Assembly: GCA_030147525.1 (NCBI GenBank)
Contig: JASBVF010000003.1
Location: 310,001-374,000, forward strand
Direction: 5' to 3'
From: Bacteroidota bacterium
Lineage (GTDB): Bacteria; Bacteroidota; Bacteroidia; Chitinophagales; Saprospiraceae
Length of the DNA stretch: 64,000 bases
Shown here: positions 52,109 to 61,292 of the stretch, one piece after another
Layout: each line of letters begins with the position of its first letter
Numbering within the stretch: the stretch's first letter is position 1
The notes under the pieces: model-generated
The model's input: only the letters and a program-made list of their open reading frames with translations
The model's database searches: none
Told to the model about the DNA's origin: nothing
Position numbers and translations under genes: made by a program

Positions 52109-53419
52109 TTAACGCTCAAAAACTACGTCCATTGCCTCGCACATCATAGCCGCCGCAAGGTCGAGATCTTCCTCGCTGTGGGCAGCAGAAACAAACCCAA
52201 CCTCATAGCCTGAGGGTCCGAGGTAAACGCCCCGCTTAAGCAATTCACGGTGAAGTACTTTAAAATGGCTCATACTGCCTGCGTCGATTCCTTCTGCTGT
52301 GCGAATAGTATTTTTTGAAAAAGCGATCCAGAAAATGGAGCCTGCAGAAGGGAAAGTCACTTCGTAACCTTTCACCGTGCAGTAACTTGTTATTTTTGAT
52401 AAAAAGGCTTCCGTTTTTGCGGCCAGTTTTTCATAAAATCCTTCCTTCAATAATTCTATCACTGCGGCTTTTCCTGCCGCCATCGCAACGGGGTTACCCG
52501 AAAGCGTACCTGCCTGGTAAACTGGCCCATCTGGCGATACATTGGACATGATTGCACGGCTTGCACCATAAGCGCCCACCGGCATTCCTCCTCCAATGAT
52601 TTTACCGTAAGTCACAATGTCGGGTTGAATTCCATAATGTCCGGCAGCACCTTCAAAGCCCACCCGGAAGCCGGAAATAACTTCGTCGAAAATCAGCAGA
52701 ACTCCGTACTCAGTACATTTTTCACGAAGGAAACCAAGAAATTCCTTTGCCTGCAGAAGCAGACCATTGTTAGCAGGGATCGGCTCGATAATGACACAGG
52801 CGATTTCGTGGGCCTGCTTGCGCAAAGTTTCCTCCAGCAGTTCGGGATCATTTAACGGTAAAACGAGCGTTTCCCTGACGAACCCTTCTGGAATACCGGC
52901 AGAGGTACTTTCGCCAAATGTTACCAATCCTGAACCAGCCTTGACCAGCAAAGCATCCACGTGACCGTGATAACAACCTTCGAATTTCAACACTTTACTC
53001 TTGCCTGTAACGCCTCTCGCTAACCGGATAGCCGACATCACAGCTTCCGTACCACTGCTGACGAAACGGATCTTCTCCAAATATCTGTTGTTGTTCAAAA
53101 TCAGCTCCGCCAACTCATTTTCAAGCCGGGTTGGTGCGCCGAAGGAAGTGCCGTTCGCTGCCGTTTCCGTGATGGCATCGATGACCGGCTTCGGGGCGTG
53201 CCCTAAAATCAGCGGCCCCCACGAGCAACAGAAATCTATGAACTCGTTACCGTCCTCATCAGTCACCCGGCAACCTTCTCCTTTTTTAAAAAAGAGCGGC
53301 GTGCCCTCAACTGACTTGAATGCCCGCACCGGCGAATTGACGCCGCCGGGAAAATATTGCTTCGCCTGCTCAAACAGAGCGGCGGATTTTGTTCGGTTTA
53401 TTTGCTGTAATGTTTCCAT
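52109..53419 (-). CDS. hemL: Glutamate-1-semialdehyde 2,1-aminomutase
   Basis: A 436-residue PLP enzyme that makes 5-aminolaevulinate in the C5 haem pathway. Motifs: FPGGVNSPVRAFKSVEGTPL, IDFCCSWGPLILGHAPKPVI, RFVSSGTEAVMSAIRLARGV, KFEGCYHGHVDALLVKAGSG, IFDEVISGFRVGFEG and the cofactor Lys in TYGKIIGGGMPVGAYG. The length and all motifs are normal. The -7 box lies only 5 bp before the ATG, so the mRNA may be leaderless. Confidence 0.97.
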   Translation of the reverse strand: METLQQINRTKSAALFEQAKQYFPGGVNSPVRAFKSVEGTPLFFKKGEGCRVTDEDGNEFIDFCCSWGPLILGHAPKPVIDAITETAANGTSFGAPTRLENELAELILNNNRYLEKIRFVSSGTEAVMSAIRLARGVTGKSKVLKFEGCYHGHVDALLVKAGSGLVTFGESTSAGIPEGFVRETLVLPLNDPELLEETLRKQAHEIACVIIEPIPANNGLLLQAKEFLGFLREKCTEYGVLLIFDEVISGFRVGFEGAAGHYGIQPDIVTYGKIIGGGMPVGAYGASRAIMSNVSPDGPVYQAGTLSGNPVAMAAGKAAVIELLKEGFYEKLAAKTEAFLSKITSYCTVKGYEVTFPSAGSIFWIAFSKNTIRTAEGIDAGSMSHFKVLHRELLKRGVYLGPSGYEVGFVSAAHSEEDLDLAAAMMCEAMDVVFER

Positions 53420-53423
53420 GCTG

Positions 53424-53431
53424 CAAAAGTA
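53424..53431 (-). promoter_or_regulatory. Predicted -7 box of hemL
   Basis: TACTTTTG followed by C on the minus strand, 4 bp before the start codon at 53417-53419. Transcription would begin at or next to the ATG. Confidence 0.45.
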
Positions 53432-53491
53432 AAGATTCCGTTTTCCAGTATTGTAAGTGATGAGTAAAATTAGGTGAAGGACTATCGAAGA

Positions 53492-54073
53492 TCAGAGCAC
53501 TGAGAACAGCACTACGCCAATAATAATGATAATGGCAAAAATCAGGATGTATTGAAACGCTCCCCATTGACTGCGGTATTCGTTGTACAATAAATCCACG
53601 CAGTCTTTCCATTTCAGTCCACGAACGTAAGGTTCAAACCCCATGAAGAAATACTTTCTGCCTTGCTTGGATTGGTTGCCGTGCTTTTTTAAAATGAAAA
53701 ATGCGGCGTTCAGGAAGGCTAATTCATACAACTCACTGCGACCGGGATGACGGTCGCTGCCGCCTTGTTCGATGATGATTTTGTTGGTACCGTCGAGTAA
53801 TCGCCACCTGCCTCTTGACACATTTCCATCAACCGATTGCAGGTATTCACCACCGTCGTTGAAAAAGTGAAGCACCGACTCCTGAAACCCGGGATCGTCT
53901 CGTACTTCCAGCCAAGGCTTACCGCCGGGCATGACGTAATATTTTTGTTCCCGTAAATCTTCACCCAATTGCCAGATTTCAGGCAGAATCATATCGAGAT
54001 ACTGGTCCAGCGTTTCCCGTACCGGCAAATTAACCTCAAAGGTTTCTTCGATGTTGTCAAACGGATTATTCAT
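53492..54073 (-). CDS. Hypothetical C-tail-anchored protein
   Basis: 193 residues, no signal peptide. A soluble α/β region (residues 1-165; RETLDQYLDMILPEIWQLGE, GRWRLLDGTNKIIIEQGGSD) ends in a single very hydrophobic helix (YILIFAIIIIIGVVLFSVL), so it is likely anchored by its C-terminus with the domain in the cytoplasm. No family recognised. It has its own -7 box and is between hemL and rnr on the same strand. Confidence 0.75.
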   Translation of the reverse strand: MNNPFDNIEETFEVNLPVRETLDQYLDMILPEIWQLGEDLREQKYYVMPGGKPWLEVRDDPGFQESVLHFFNDGGEYLQSVDGNVSRGRWRLLDGTNKIIIEQGGSDRHPGRSELYELAFLNAAFFILKKHGNQSKQGRKYFFMGFEPYVRGLKWKDCVDLLYNEYRSQWGAFQYILIFAIIIIIGVVLFSVL

Positions 54074-54096
54074 GTATGATCGATTAAGTCGCCTGA

Positions 54097-54104
54097 CAAA
54101 GATA
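54097..54104 (-). promoter_or_regulatory. Predicted -7 box of the tail-anchored protein gene
   Basis: TATCTTTG on the minus strand, 23 bp before the start at 54073. Confidence 0.45.
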
Positions 54105-54127
54105 GGAGTTTCCCGGAAGTTTGCAGT

Positions 54128-54156
54128 CCTTCACCCCGGAGCGTGTCCGGGATGAA
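54128..54156 (-). terminator. Hairpin after rnr
   Basis: A 12-bp stem with one mismatch (54128-54139 with 54145-54156), 5-nt loop, 10 bp past the rnr stop, without a T-run. Confidence 0.5.
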
Positions 54157-54166
54157 GCTTACGACT

Positions 54167-56323
54167 TTATTCTTCCACCAATTCCATCTCAATTTGCCGT
54201 TTTGCAAGGTCGGTTGACAGGATTTTTACCTTAACCGTATCCCCCATTTTCAGCACTTTACCGGTACGGTTGCCCGTCGCACGCAGCCGGCCGTCGCCAA
54301 CGTCGAAGGACTCCTGCATCGTTTCAAAGCCAACCATGCCTTCGCATTTGTTGCCTTCAATCTCTACGAAAATGCCCCGGTCAATCATGCCGGAAACCAG
54401 CCCGGTGAACGTCTCGCCCACATGTTTTTCCATAAATTCCACCTGCTTGTATTTGATACTTTCCCGCTCGGCGGTCATGGCTTTGCGCTCTTGCAGCGAA
54501 ATGTGACGGCATTGCTCCTGCAGGCGGTCCTTGTCGATTCGCATCGTGCGGTCGCCCAGGTTCATTTCCAGAATCCGGTGCGAAAGTACATCCGAGTAAC
54601 GCCTGATCGGCGAGGTAAAATGAGAGTAGTATTCAAATCCAAGGCCGTAATGCCCAATATTCTCCGTGGAATATTCTGCTTTGGCCATGGTGCGGATTGC
54701 AATGGGTTGCAACAATTTCAGGGCGCCGTCGTGCTCTGCTTCTTTTACCAGTTTGTTGAATGATCGTGCGATTTCCTGTGGCGTATTGATCTGCATTTGA
54801 AAACCAAGCTCTTTGGCAAAACGTGCCAGTTCGATCACTTTGTCAGGATTCGGATAATCGTGGATACGATACACGAACGGGATTTCCATTTCGTTCTCCG
54901 CTTTTTTATGGATAAACGTGGCGACTTCCCGGTTAGCCAGCAGCATGAAATCTTCAACGAGCATGTGTGCATCCATGCGCTCTTTTACATAAGCTTCCAC
55001 CGGCACCCCATCCTCATCCAACCGGAAACGAACTTCTTCGGTATCGAAGTCGATTGCTCCGTTTTTGAAACGGTCTGCTCTCATTTTCTTGGCCAGCTTA
55101 TTCAGCACACGGAGTTCTTTTGCAAAATCTCCCTTTCCACTATCCAGTCGCTCCTGCGCTTCTTCATAAGCAAACCGACGATCCGAGTGGATGATGGATT
55201 TACCAAACCAGCGGCCCACGAGCTTTTGTTTTTTATCAAACTCAAAAACTGCAGAAAAGGTCAGTTTATCCTCCTTCGGGCGAAGGGAACACAAGCCATT
55301 CGACAGTCGTTCCGGTAGCATCGGAAGCACCCTGTCCACCAGGTAAACAGAAGTGGAACGGAGATAAGCTTCCTTGTCCAGTTCGGTTCCCTGTTTCACG
55401 TAATGCGTAACATCGGCTATGTGAATTCCGACTTCCAGGTTTCCGTTGTCAAGGTACTGGAAGGAAATCGCATCATCAAAGTCCTTAGCATCCTCAGGGT
55501 CGATGGTAAACGTGGTAACCTGACGCATGTCACGCCGGCGGTGAATCTCATACACCGGTATTTCCTCCGGAAATGCTTCCGATTCTTCCAGTACTTCTTT
55601 AGGAAACTCAAGGTCGAAACCATTGTTGATGAGGATGACCTTCATTTCAAGGTCACTGCCATCGGCGCCCAATACCGTAGTGATGACACCTCTCGGGCGT
55701 TGCCCTTGTTTTTTGTGCCATTGTTTGACTTTCACAACCACCCGGTCGCCGTCTTTGGCATCCTTCAGTTGTTCAGGATCCACCTGAATGTCCACCGGCA
55801 TATCGAGGCGGGACGGCGCCACGATGGCAAGATTGCGTCGCAGCATCAGCGTTCCGACAAAAGTATCGGAAGCTCGCTCCACCACTTTCACTACCTCGCC
55901 TTCCGGACGTTTGCGGCCTCTCGGCGTCCATACTGCAATCTGAACCATATCGCCGTGCAGCGCTGAGCCAAGATTTTTTGCAGCCACATAAACGTCATCA
56001 TCTTCACCTTCACATTCAATGTAGGCAGCGCCAGTGCGGGTCATGTCCACATAGCCTTCCATCAGCTTTTTGGGTCCGAAGGACGAAGACCCCCGCTTAA
56101 GTTTGAATTTAAAATCTTCCAACGCCATTACCTGGTTGGATTCGGAAAGCTTAACCAGAGCGTGCAGGATGGAATCCTTGTTGTTGGCGACGCCCAGTTT
56201 TTTACTGATTTGTTTTGGGTTAAAACGGGTTTTGGGATTGTCTTTAAAAAGCTTCATGATTTCACGCTGAAGCTGACCAGAAGTCAATTTCTTCTCCTTG
56301 GTCTTAGGTTTTTTCTTATGCAT
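54167..56323 (-). CDS. rnr: Ribonuclease R
   Basis: A 718-residue processive 3'-5' exoribonuclease that degrades structured RNA. Order: basic N-terminus with a winged-helix segment (residues 15-75, FNPKQISKKLGVANNKDSIL), cold-shock domains (about 85-235), RNB catalytic domain with the metal-binding aspartates in IDPEDAKDFDDAISF, the conserved YSHFTSPIRRYSDVLSHRIL, and a C-terminal S1 domain (GETFTGLVSGMIDRGIFVEI). Length is usual. No frameshift. Start MHKKKPKTKEKK is plausible given the basic tail common in RNase R. Confidence 0.97.
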   Translation of the reverse strand: MHKKKPKTKEKKLTSGQLQREIMKLFKDNPKTRFNPKQISKKLGVANNKDSILHALVKLSESNQVMALEDFKFKLKRGSSSFGPKKLMEGYVDMTRTGAAYIECEGEDDDVYVAAKNLGSALHGDMVQIAVWTPRGRKRPEGEVVKVVERASDTFVGTLMLRRNLAIVAPSRLDMPVDIQVDPEQLKDAKDGDRVVVKVKQWHKKQGQRPRGVITTVLGADGSDLEMKVILINNGFDLEFPKEVLEESEAFPEEIPVYEIHRRRDMRQVTTFTIDPEDAKDFDDAISFQYLDNGNLEVGIHIADVTHYVKQGTELDKEAYLRSTSVYLVDRVLPMLPERLSNGLCSLRPKEDKLTFSAVFEFDKKQKLVGRWFGKSIIHSDRRFAYEEAQERLDSGKGDFAKELRVLNKLAKKMRADRFKNGAIDFDTEEVRFRLDEDGVPVEAYVKERMDAHMLVEDFMLLANREVATFIHKKAENEMEIPFVYRIHDYPNPDKVIELARFAKELGFQMQINTPQEIARSFNKLVKEAEHDGALKLLQPIAIRTMAKAEYSTENIGHYGLGFEYYSHFTSPIRRYSDVLSHRILEMNLGDRTMRIDKDRLQEQCRHISLQERKAMTAERESIKYKQVEFMEKHVGETFTGLVSGMIDRGIFVEIEGNKCEGMVGFETMQESFDVGDGRLRATGNRTGKVLKMGDTVKVKILSTDLAKRQIEMELVEE

Positions 56324-56500
56324 TGTTTCTGTTAAAATAAATAAATAATAGTTGGTAAATAATCGTACGGCAGGATGATGGACGGGCAGATCTTGTCGGC
56401 GAAGATAATGGAAAAACGTTTAGTCACCTAAAAAGTTCCATGCCGGCAAATTTTGCTCGCCGCTGAATTTTATTAACCTTCATAACGCTGCCCTCTCACT

Positions 56501-56710
56501 TCACTCATTATCATAACTGCCGTCAACATATTTCGATGTACTTTTCTCATCGGCCTTCAGCACGACCAGCACCTGCAACATAACCAGAACAGGCACCACC
56601 AGGCCCATGATGGCAAGCCCCCAATTGGTTTTTGAAAAAACGAGAAAAATCGTCAGCAACATCAAAACCATAAAAATAAGCATCGTCGTAATCTTGTAAT
56701 TCATCATCAT
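56501..56710 (-). CDS. Small membrane protein
   Basis: 69 residues with two hydrophobic helices (ITTMLIFMVLMLLTIFLVFS and WGLAIMGLVVPVLVMLQVLV) and a polar tail. No family recognised, no clear promoter. It lies between rnr and the 21-bp array. It could be real, judged by composition, but the evidence is limited. Confidence 0.55.
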   Translation of the reverse strand: MMMNYKITTMLIFMVLMLLTIFLVFSKTNWGLAIMGLVVPVLVMLQVLVVLKADEKSTSKYVDGSYDNE

Positions 56711-56807
56711 GTTTTTATTTCTCTTCCACAGCTAATCATTAAAACTGCAGAAAATGGCCGGATCTATTAAAATTTTCATCAAAACAGGGCGATTCCCGTA
56801 AGGAACC

Positions 56808-56957
56808 ACGCAATCTATCACAGCTTACACGCAATCTATCGCAGCTTACACGCAATCTATCGCAGCTTACACGCAATTTATCGCAGCTTACACGCAATCT
56901 ATCACAGCTTACACGCAATTTATCGCAGCTTACACGCAATCTATCACAGCTTACACG
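56808..56957. repeat. 21-bp tandem array, seven units
   Basis: Units start at 56808, 56829, 56850, 56871, 56892, 56913 and 56934, exactly 21 bp apart, consensus ACGCAATCTATCGCAGCTTA followed by C; a partial eighth starts at 56955. Only two positions vary (TCT/TTT and CGC/CAC). It is in the divergent gap between the 56710 and 57143 genes (432 bp), with no spacers. Confidence 0.93.
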
Positions 56958-57117
56958 TCCGCAAAAGGCACAACTGACTCCAAACTTTCAAGAAACACAC
57001 CTGCTAAACGAAGAACTCCTCCCTCTTTTAAAGGAACAGACTAATCGTTTCCACTTTTGAAACAGTTTTCTTTTGAAACATGACTCTACAGTTTGTGTTC
57101 AAAAATCGCAGCTTTGA

Positions 57118-57125
57118 TACATTTG
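57118..57125 (+). promoter_or_regulatory. Predicted -7 box of the NlpC/P60 gene
   Basis: TACATTTG followed by C, with a possible TTTG at 57092-57095 (22-bp spacer). It lies 17 bp before the ATG at 57143 and inside the longer reading from 57080, which is therefore unlikely. Confidence 0.55.
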
Positions 57126-57142
57126 CACAAATATTTTCCAAC

Positions 57143-58348
57143 ATGAAAGTGCTACTTTCCTTTCTTACGCTGATCGTTTTCATCCTGAGTGCCTGCCAGG
57201 ATAACGCCGACTTCATCCCGGCCCGTCAAATTATCGAAAATACCCGTCTGAAATATGCTCCGGACAAGCGGGTCGCTTTGTTTCAGATCGACACAACTTT
57301 CACCGAAAGGCCGCTGGTTTTAAAGGGTGAAACCAATCTGCCGGCCGCCAAAGCGGAACTGCTCGAAAAGCTGACGGCAAGCGGCATCGCCTTCGCTGAC
57401 AGCATCGAGGTACTTCCCTCGACGGCGCTCCGGGGACGGTATTTCGGCGTGGCGAATGTCTCCGTTTGCAATATCCGCTCGAATCCGAAACACTCCGCTG
57501 AACTGGCTACGCAGGCGCTGTTGGGCACTCCGCTGCGGGTGTATAAAAAGGAAGGCAGTTTTTACCTGGTGCAAACGCCCGATGATTACTTCGGCTGGCT
57601 GGATGCAGGCGGATTTGAATTGATGGACTCTGTGAAATACCAAAACTGGATGCAATCGGACCGGGCCGTCGTCACGCAGGATTATGTTTTTGCCTACGAG
57701 CAGGCTGATGAGACTTCGCCCAAAGTCACGGACCTGCTGGCCGGCAACATTTTAAAAATCCTTAAACCTGCAAGCGGTTTCACCCAAATACAACTCCCCG
57801 ACAGCCGCACCGGATTTGTGAAATCTGCCCACCTGATGCCCCTCGAAGAATGGCTCAACACCCGTCAGCCCGACGCTGAACACATCCTCGCTACCGCAAA
57901 AGAAATGATGGGACGGCCTTACCTCTGGGGCGGCACCTCCGGCAAGGGAATGGATTGCAGTGGTTTCACCAAAATGGCATTTTACCTGAATGGCATTCAA
58001 CTTCCACGTGATGCCAGTCAGCAAGTGCACACTGGCGAGGCCGTCGAAACGGATACGACCCTGAAAAACATGCTGCCCGGCGACCTGCTTTTCTTTGGCC
58101 GCAAAGCTACTCCTGAGCAAAAAGAGAAAATCACCCACGTCGCCATTTATCTCGGCGACGGCAAGATTATTCACGCCTCCGAGCGGGTGGAAATTGAAAG
58201 TATGCGCCGGGAAGACCCCACTTTTGCGGAGTATCGCCTGACTTCCTTTGTCAGAAGTAAAAGGATGATTGGTTCGGAAGGAAAAAACGGGGTGGTAATG
58301 CTGAAGGATTCACCGTTTTACGGCAGCGAAGCAGGCATCAGAGACTGA
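57143..58348 (+). CDS. NlpC/P60 (C40) peptidase lipoprotein with SH3-like domains
   Basis: 401 residues. Lipobox FILSAC (Cys18). Residues 110-170 and 185-245 are bacterial SH3-like domains (FGVANVSVCNIRSNPKHSAE, YFGWLDAGGFELM). The C40 catalytic domain occupies 260-380: catalytic Cys in GGTSGKGMDCSGFTKMAF, His in KITHVAIYLGDGKIIHAS. It cleaves peptidoglycan stem peptides, probably γ-D-Glu-diamino acid bonds. The start at 57143 is set by the lipoprotein signal and the promoter. Confidence 0.93.
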   Translation: MKVLLSFLTLIVFILSACQDNADFIPARQIIENTRLKYAPDKRVALFQIDTTFTERPLVLKGETNLPAAKAELLEKLTASGIAFADSIEVLPSTALRGRYFGVANVSVCNIRSNPKHSAELATQALLGTPLRVYKKEGSFYLVQTPDDYFGWLDAGGFELMDSVKYQNWMQSDRAVVTQDYVFAYEQADETSPKVTDLLAGNILKILKPASGFTQIQLPDSRTGFVKSAHLMPLEEWLNTRQPDAEHILATAKEMMGRPYLWGGTSGKGMDCSGFTKMAFYLNGIQLPRDASQQVHTGEAVETDTTLKNMLPGDLLFFGRKATPEQKEKITHVAIYLGDGKIIHASERVEIESMRREDPTFAEYRLTSFVRSKRMIGSEGKNGVVMLKDSPFYGSEAGIRD

Positions 58349-58369
58349 GCCTGCCCCACTTTTCCCGGT

Positions 58370-59260
58370 TTAAGGCAACAAACTCAGACAATCTTTAAGG
58401 CTTGCCCGCCAGTGTGGTATCTCTACATCAAAAGTAGCCTTGATTTTTTGTTTGTTTAAAACGCTGTACGGCGGTCGTTTCGCAGCTGTGGGATAATCTT
58501 TTGTCTCGATGGGACGTACTTTAACGCTGATATTCCTCAGGTTGAAAATTGCGACAGCAAAATCGTACCAACTCGTCACCCCCTCATTGCTGTAGTGGTA
58601 AATGCCCTTGAGTAAAAACTTTTCGACCTCCTTGTTCTCTGCTTTCTGAAGTATGGTCAGTATCACTTTTGCAAGATCACGTGCATAGGTCGGCGTTCCG
58701 ATCTGATCATAGATGACACCCAGTTCCGGCCTTTCAGTACCGAGCCGAAGCATGGTTTTCACGAAATTATTTCCGAAGGAAGAATACACCCAGGAAGTCC
58801 GGATGACCATGGCGCCATTGGTGTGGTTTTTCAGTACAGCCTCGTCGCCTTCCAGTTTGGTTCTGGCGTAAACGCCGTTTGGATTGGTGATGTCCGTTTC
58901 CATGAGGGGCGTATTCTGGCTGTTATGGTAAACGTAATCCGTTGAAAGCTGGATAAAATTAGCATTGATTTTTGCACAGGCCTTTGAAAGGTTGGCAGGA
59001 CCGACCGTGTTGACTCTCCAGGCGAGGCTGCTTTCCTCTTCAGCTTTATCGACTGCTGTATATGCTGCGCAATTGATACAATATTGAAAGGAATTCTTTT
59101 CAAAAAACTCCTGAACGGCTTTTTCATTCGTGATGTCCAGTTCTTCAATGTCTACAAAAACGAAACTGAACTGGTGGAATTCTGCGGCAAGTGTTTGCAA
59201 CTCCTGCCCTACCTGACCTTTGCTGCCGGTGACAAGGATGATTGGTTTTTCTTGATTCAT
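58370..59260 (-). CDS. rfbD: dTDP-4-dehydrorhamnose reductase
   Basis: 296 residues. Extended SDR with glycine motif VTGSKGQVGQELQ, the block INCAAYTAVDKAEEE, QLSTDYVYH, catalytic Y-x3-K in GVYARTKLEGDEAV, and RTSWVYSSFGNNFVKTML, all typical for RmlD. It reduces dTDP-4-keto-L-rhamnose to dTDP-L-rhamnose. rfbC lies 61 bp upstream on the same strand; rfbA and rfbB are not in the window. Confidence 0.95.
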   Translation of the reverse strand: MNQEKPIILVTGSKGQVGQELQTLAAEFHQFSFVFVDIEELDITNEKAVQEFFEKNSFQYCINCAAYTAVDKAEEESSLAWRVNTVGPANLSKACAKINANFIQLSTDYVYHNSQNTPLMETDITNPNGVYARTKLEGDEAVLKNHTNGAMVIRTSWVYSSFGNNFVKTMLRLGTERPELGVIYDQIGTPTYARDLAKVILTILQKAENKEVEKFLLKGIYHYSNEGVTSWYDFAVAIFNLRNISVKVRPIETKDYPTAAKRPPYSVLNKQKIKATFDVEIPHWRASLKDCLSLLP

Positions 59261-59321
59261 GATGTTTTAAAAGGTTTCAGTTTCAAAGGATTTTATTGGT
59301 TGCTTAAAAGCTCCAAGGTAC

Positions 59322-59864
59322 TCATAAATGCTGTCCGAAAGAAGGCCAGTTTCGATCCCGTTCTGCAATCGTCGCTTTTGAGAGATCAATTTTCCAATCC
59401 AGTTTCAATTGAGGGCAATCCGGACGAATACCGGCTTCGTGCTGTTTTGAATAAAAATTATCGCACTTGTAAAAGAACTCCGCCGTCTCACTCAGCACAA
59501 CGTAACCGTGCGCAAAACCACGGGGAATGAACAATTGCATTTTATTTTCACCACTGAGGATGCAGCTGTACGTTTTTCCGTAAGTCGGCGAATCCTTTCG
59601 GATATCGACCACCACGTCAAGCACTTCGCCCTGCAGCACCCGCACGAGTTTTGCCTGCGCAAAATCTCCTGTCTGGTAATGAAGCCCCCGCAAAACGCCA
59701 AAAGACGAGAACGCCTGATTGTCCTGCACGAAATTTACATCAATTCCCGCCTGTTCCCTGAAGGTCTTGGCGTTGTAACTTTCAAAAAAGTAGCCTCTGT
59801 CGTCTCCGTAAACGTTTGGTTCAAAAAGAAGCAGCCCGTGAATATCTGTTTTTAAAAATGGCAT
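59322..59864 (-). CDS. rfbC: dTDP-4-dehydrorhamnose 3,5-epimerase
   Basis: 180 residues from the start at 59864 (MPFLKTDIHGLLLFEPNVYG), which fits the family length. An upstream ATG at 59912 adds 16 residues without homology. Cupin-like epimerase with VYGDDRGYFFESYN, FVQDNQAFSSFGVLRGLHYQ (catalytic His), VLDVVVDIRKDSPTYGK and IPRGFAHGYVVLSETAEFFY. It acts just before rfbD in rhamnose synthesis. Confidence 0.95.
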   Translation of the reverse strand: MPFLKTDIHGLLLFEPNVYGDDRGYFFESYNAKTFREQAGIDVNFVQDNQAFSSFGVLRGLHYQTGDFAQAKLVRVLQGEVLDVVVDIRKDSPTYGKTYSCILSGENKMQLFIPRGFAHGYVVLSETAEFFYKCDNFYSKQHEAGIRPDCPQLKLDWKIDLSKATIAERDRNWPSFGQHL

Positions 59865-59926
59865 TTCTCTAAATTCAAAATGAATGATTGAGGTCCGTTT
59901 AACAAAAAACAATCCAATCGTCGCTG

Positions 59927-61228
59927 CTATTTTTCCCGGAAAAAGATCGTGATAGGTACGCCGCTAAAATTAAAATGATCCCGAAGCCTGTTTTCAAGGT
60001 AGTTTTTATAGCTGTCTTTCACGTGCTTGGGATGGTTACAGTAAAAAACGAAAGCCGGATAAGGCGTCGGCAGTTGCGTCATGTATTTGATGCTGACAAA
60101 ACGGCCACGGTGAGAAGGCGGAGGATAGCGGTCTATCTCCGGTTGCATCGTATCGTTCAGCAGAGATGTTTTAATCTTGCGTGAACGGTTTTCATAAACC
60201 TCCAATCCTACTTCCACAGCTTTGAAAATCCGTTGCTTTTCAAGCACGGAGGTGAAAACGATGGGAATATCATTGAAAGGTGCAATCTTGGCTTTGATGG
60301 CATTTTCAAAATCACGGGCGGTGTTCGTCTCTTTCTCCACCAAATCCCATTTGTTGACGAGGATGACAATGCCTTTGTGCCTTTTTTGCATCAGGCGAAG
60401 AATACTTAAATCCTGTTGTTCGATACCCGTCTGCGCATCGATCATCAGAATACAAATGTCAGCTTCTTCGATCGCCCTGATGGCTCGCATCACCGAGTAA
60501 AACTCCAGGTCTTCGTGCACTTTTGCCTTTTTCCGGATACCTGCCGTGTCGATCAGCAAAAACTCTTTGTCAAACTTGGAGTATTTCGAGTGAACGGTGT
60601 CCCGTGTCGTCCCGGCGATGTCGGTAACGATGTTCCGCTCTTCGCCAAGCAGTGCGTTGACCAGGGAAGACTTACCCACGTTAGGTTGACCAACGATGGC
60701 GAATTTCGGCAGATCGCTTACAACTTCCGGTTCTTCGGTAATGTATTCTGTAACAGCATCCAGCATGTCGCCGGTACCGCTGCCGGTCAGCGATGAAATG
60801 AAAAATGTTTCATCGAAACCAAGGCTGTAAAACTCATTGGCTTCCAGGTACCGCTCGCTGTTGTCCACCTTGTTTACGACGAGGAGGACCGGACGGTCAG
60901 AGCGGCGCAGCATTTTTGCCACGTCCTCGTCCAGGTCGGTGATACCGGTGGTTACATCGACCAGGAAGATGATAACGGTAGCTTCCGTAATCGCAATTTT
61001 CACCTGAGAGCGGATGGCTGATTCAAAAATATCATCCGAACTGCTGACAAATCCTCCGGTGTCGATCACCGTGAAGTGCTTTCCGTTCCACTCGCAGGAA
61101 CCGTACTGTCTGTCACGAGTCACGCCGCTGACATCGTCAACGATGGCTTGCCGCTCGCCGATGAGACGGTTAAAAATGGTTGACTTACCTACATTCGGCC
61201 TGCCGACTATTGCTACTATATTTCCCAT
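59927..61228 (-). CDS. der: GTPase Der (EngA)
   Basis: 433 residues, a ribosome-assembly GTPase for the 50S subunit. Two G domains: the first with GRPNVGKST (residues 8-16), DTGGF and NKVD; the second with GQPNVGKSS, DTAGI and NKWD. The C-terminal KH-like domain has KYMTQLPTPYPAFVFYCNHP and ENRLRDHFNFSGVPITIFFR. Complete. Clustered with era, as often seen. Confidence 0.97.
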   Translation of the reverse strand: MGNIVAIVGRPNVGKSTIFNRLIGERQAIVDDVSGVTRDRQYGSCEWNGKHFTVIDTGGFVSSSDDIFESAIRSQVKIAITEATVIIFLVDVTTGITDLDEDVAKMLRRSDRPVLLVVNKVDNSERYLEANEFYSLGFDETFFISSLTGSGTGDMLDAVTEYITEEPEVVSDLPKFAIVGQPNVGKSSLVNALLGEERNIVTDIAGTTRDTVHSKYSKFDKEFLLIDTAGIRKKAKVHEDLEFYSVMRAIRAIEEADICILMIDAQTGIEQQDLSILRLMQKRHKGIVILVNKWDLVEKETNTARDFENAIKAKIAPFNDIPIVFTSVLEKQRIFKAVEVGLEVYENRSRKIKTSLLNDTMQPEIDRYPPPSHRGRFVSIKYMTQLPTPYPAFVFYCNHPKHVKDSYKNYLENRLRDHFNFSGVPITIFFREK

Positions 61229-61292
61229 TTTTTATTTTTCAATTTTCTGAAATGGCTGTCTGTTAAATTTGATGACAACCACCTGTTGGGCG

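Noticed and set aside
56739-56939. 66-codon minus-strand frame through the second 21-bp array
   Set aside because: Begins inside the repeat, no promoter or signal, composition dictated by the repeat.
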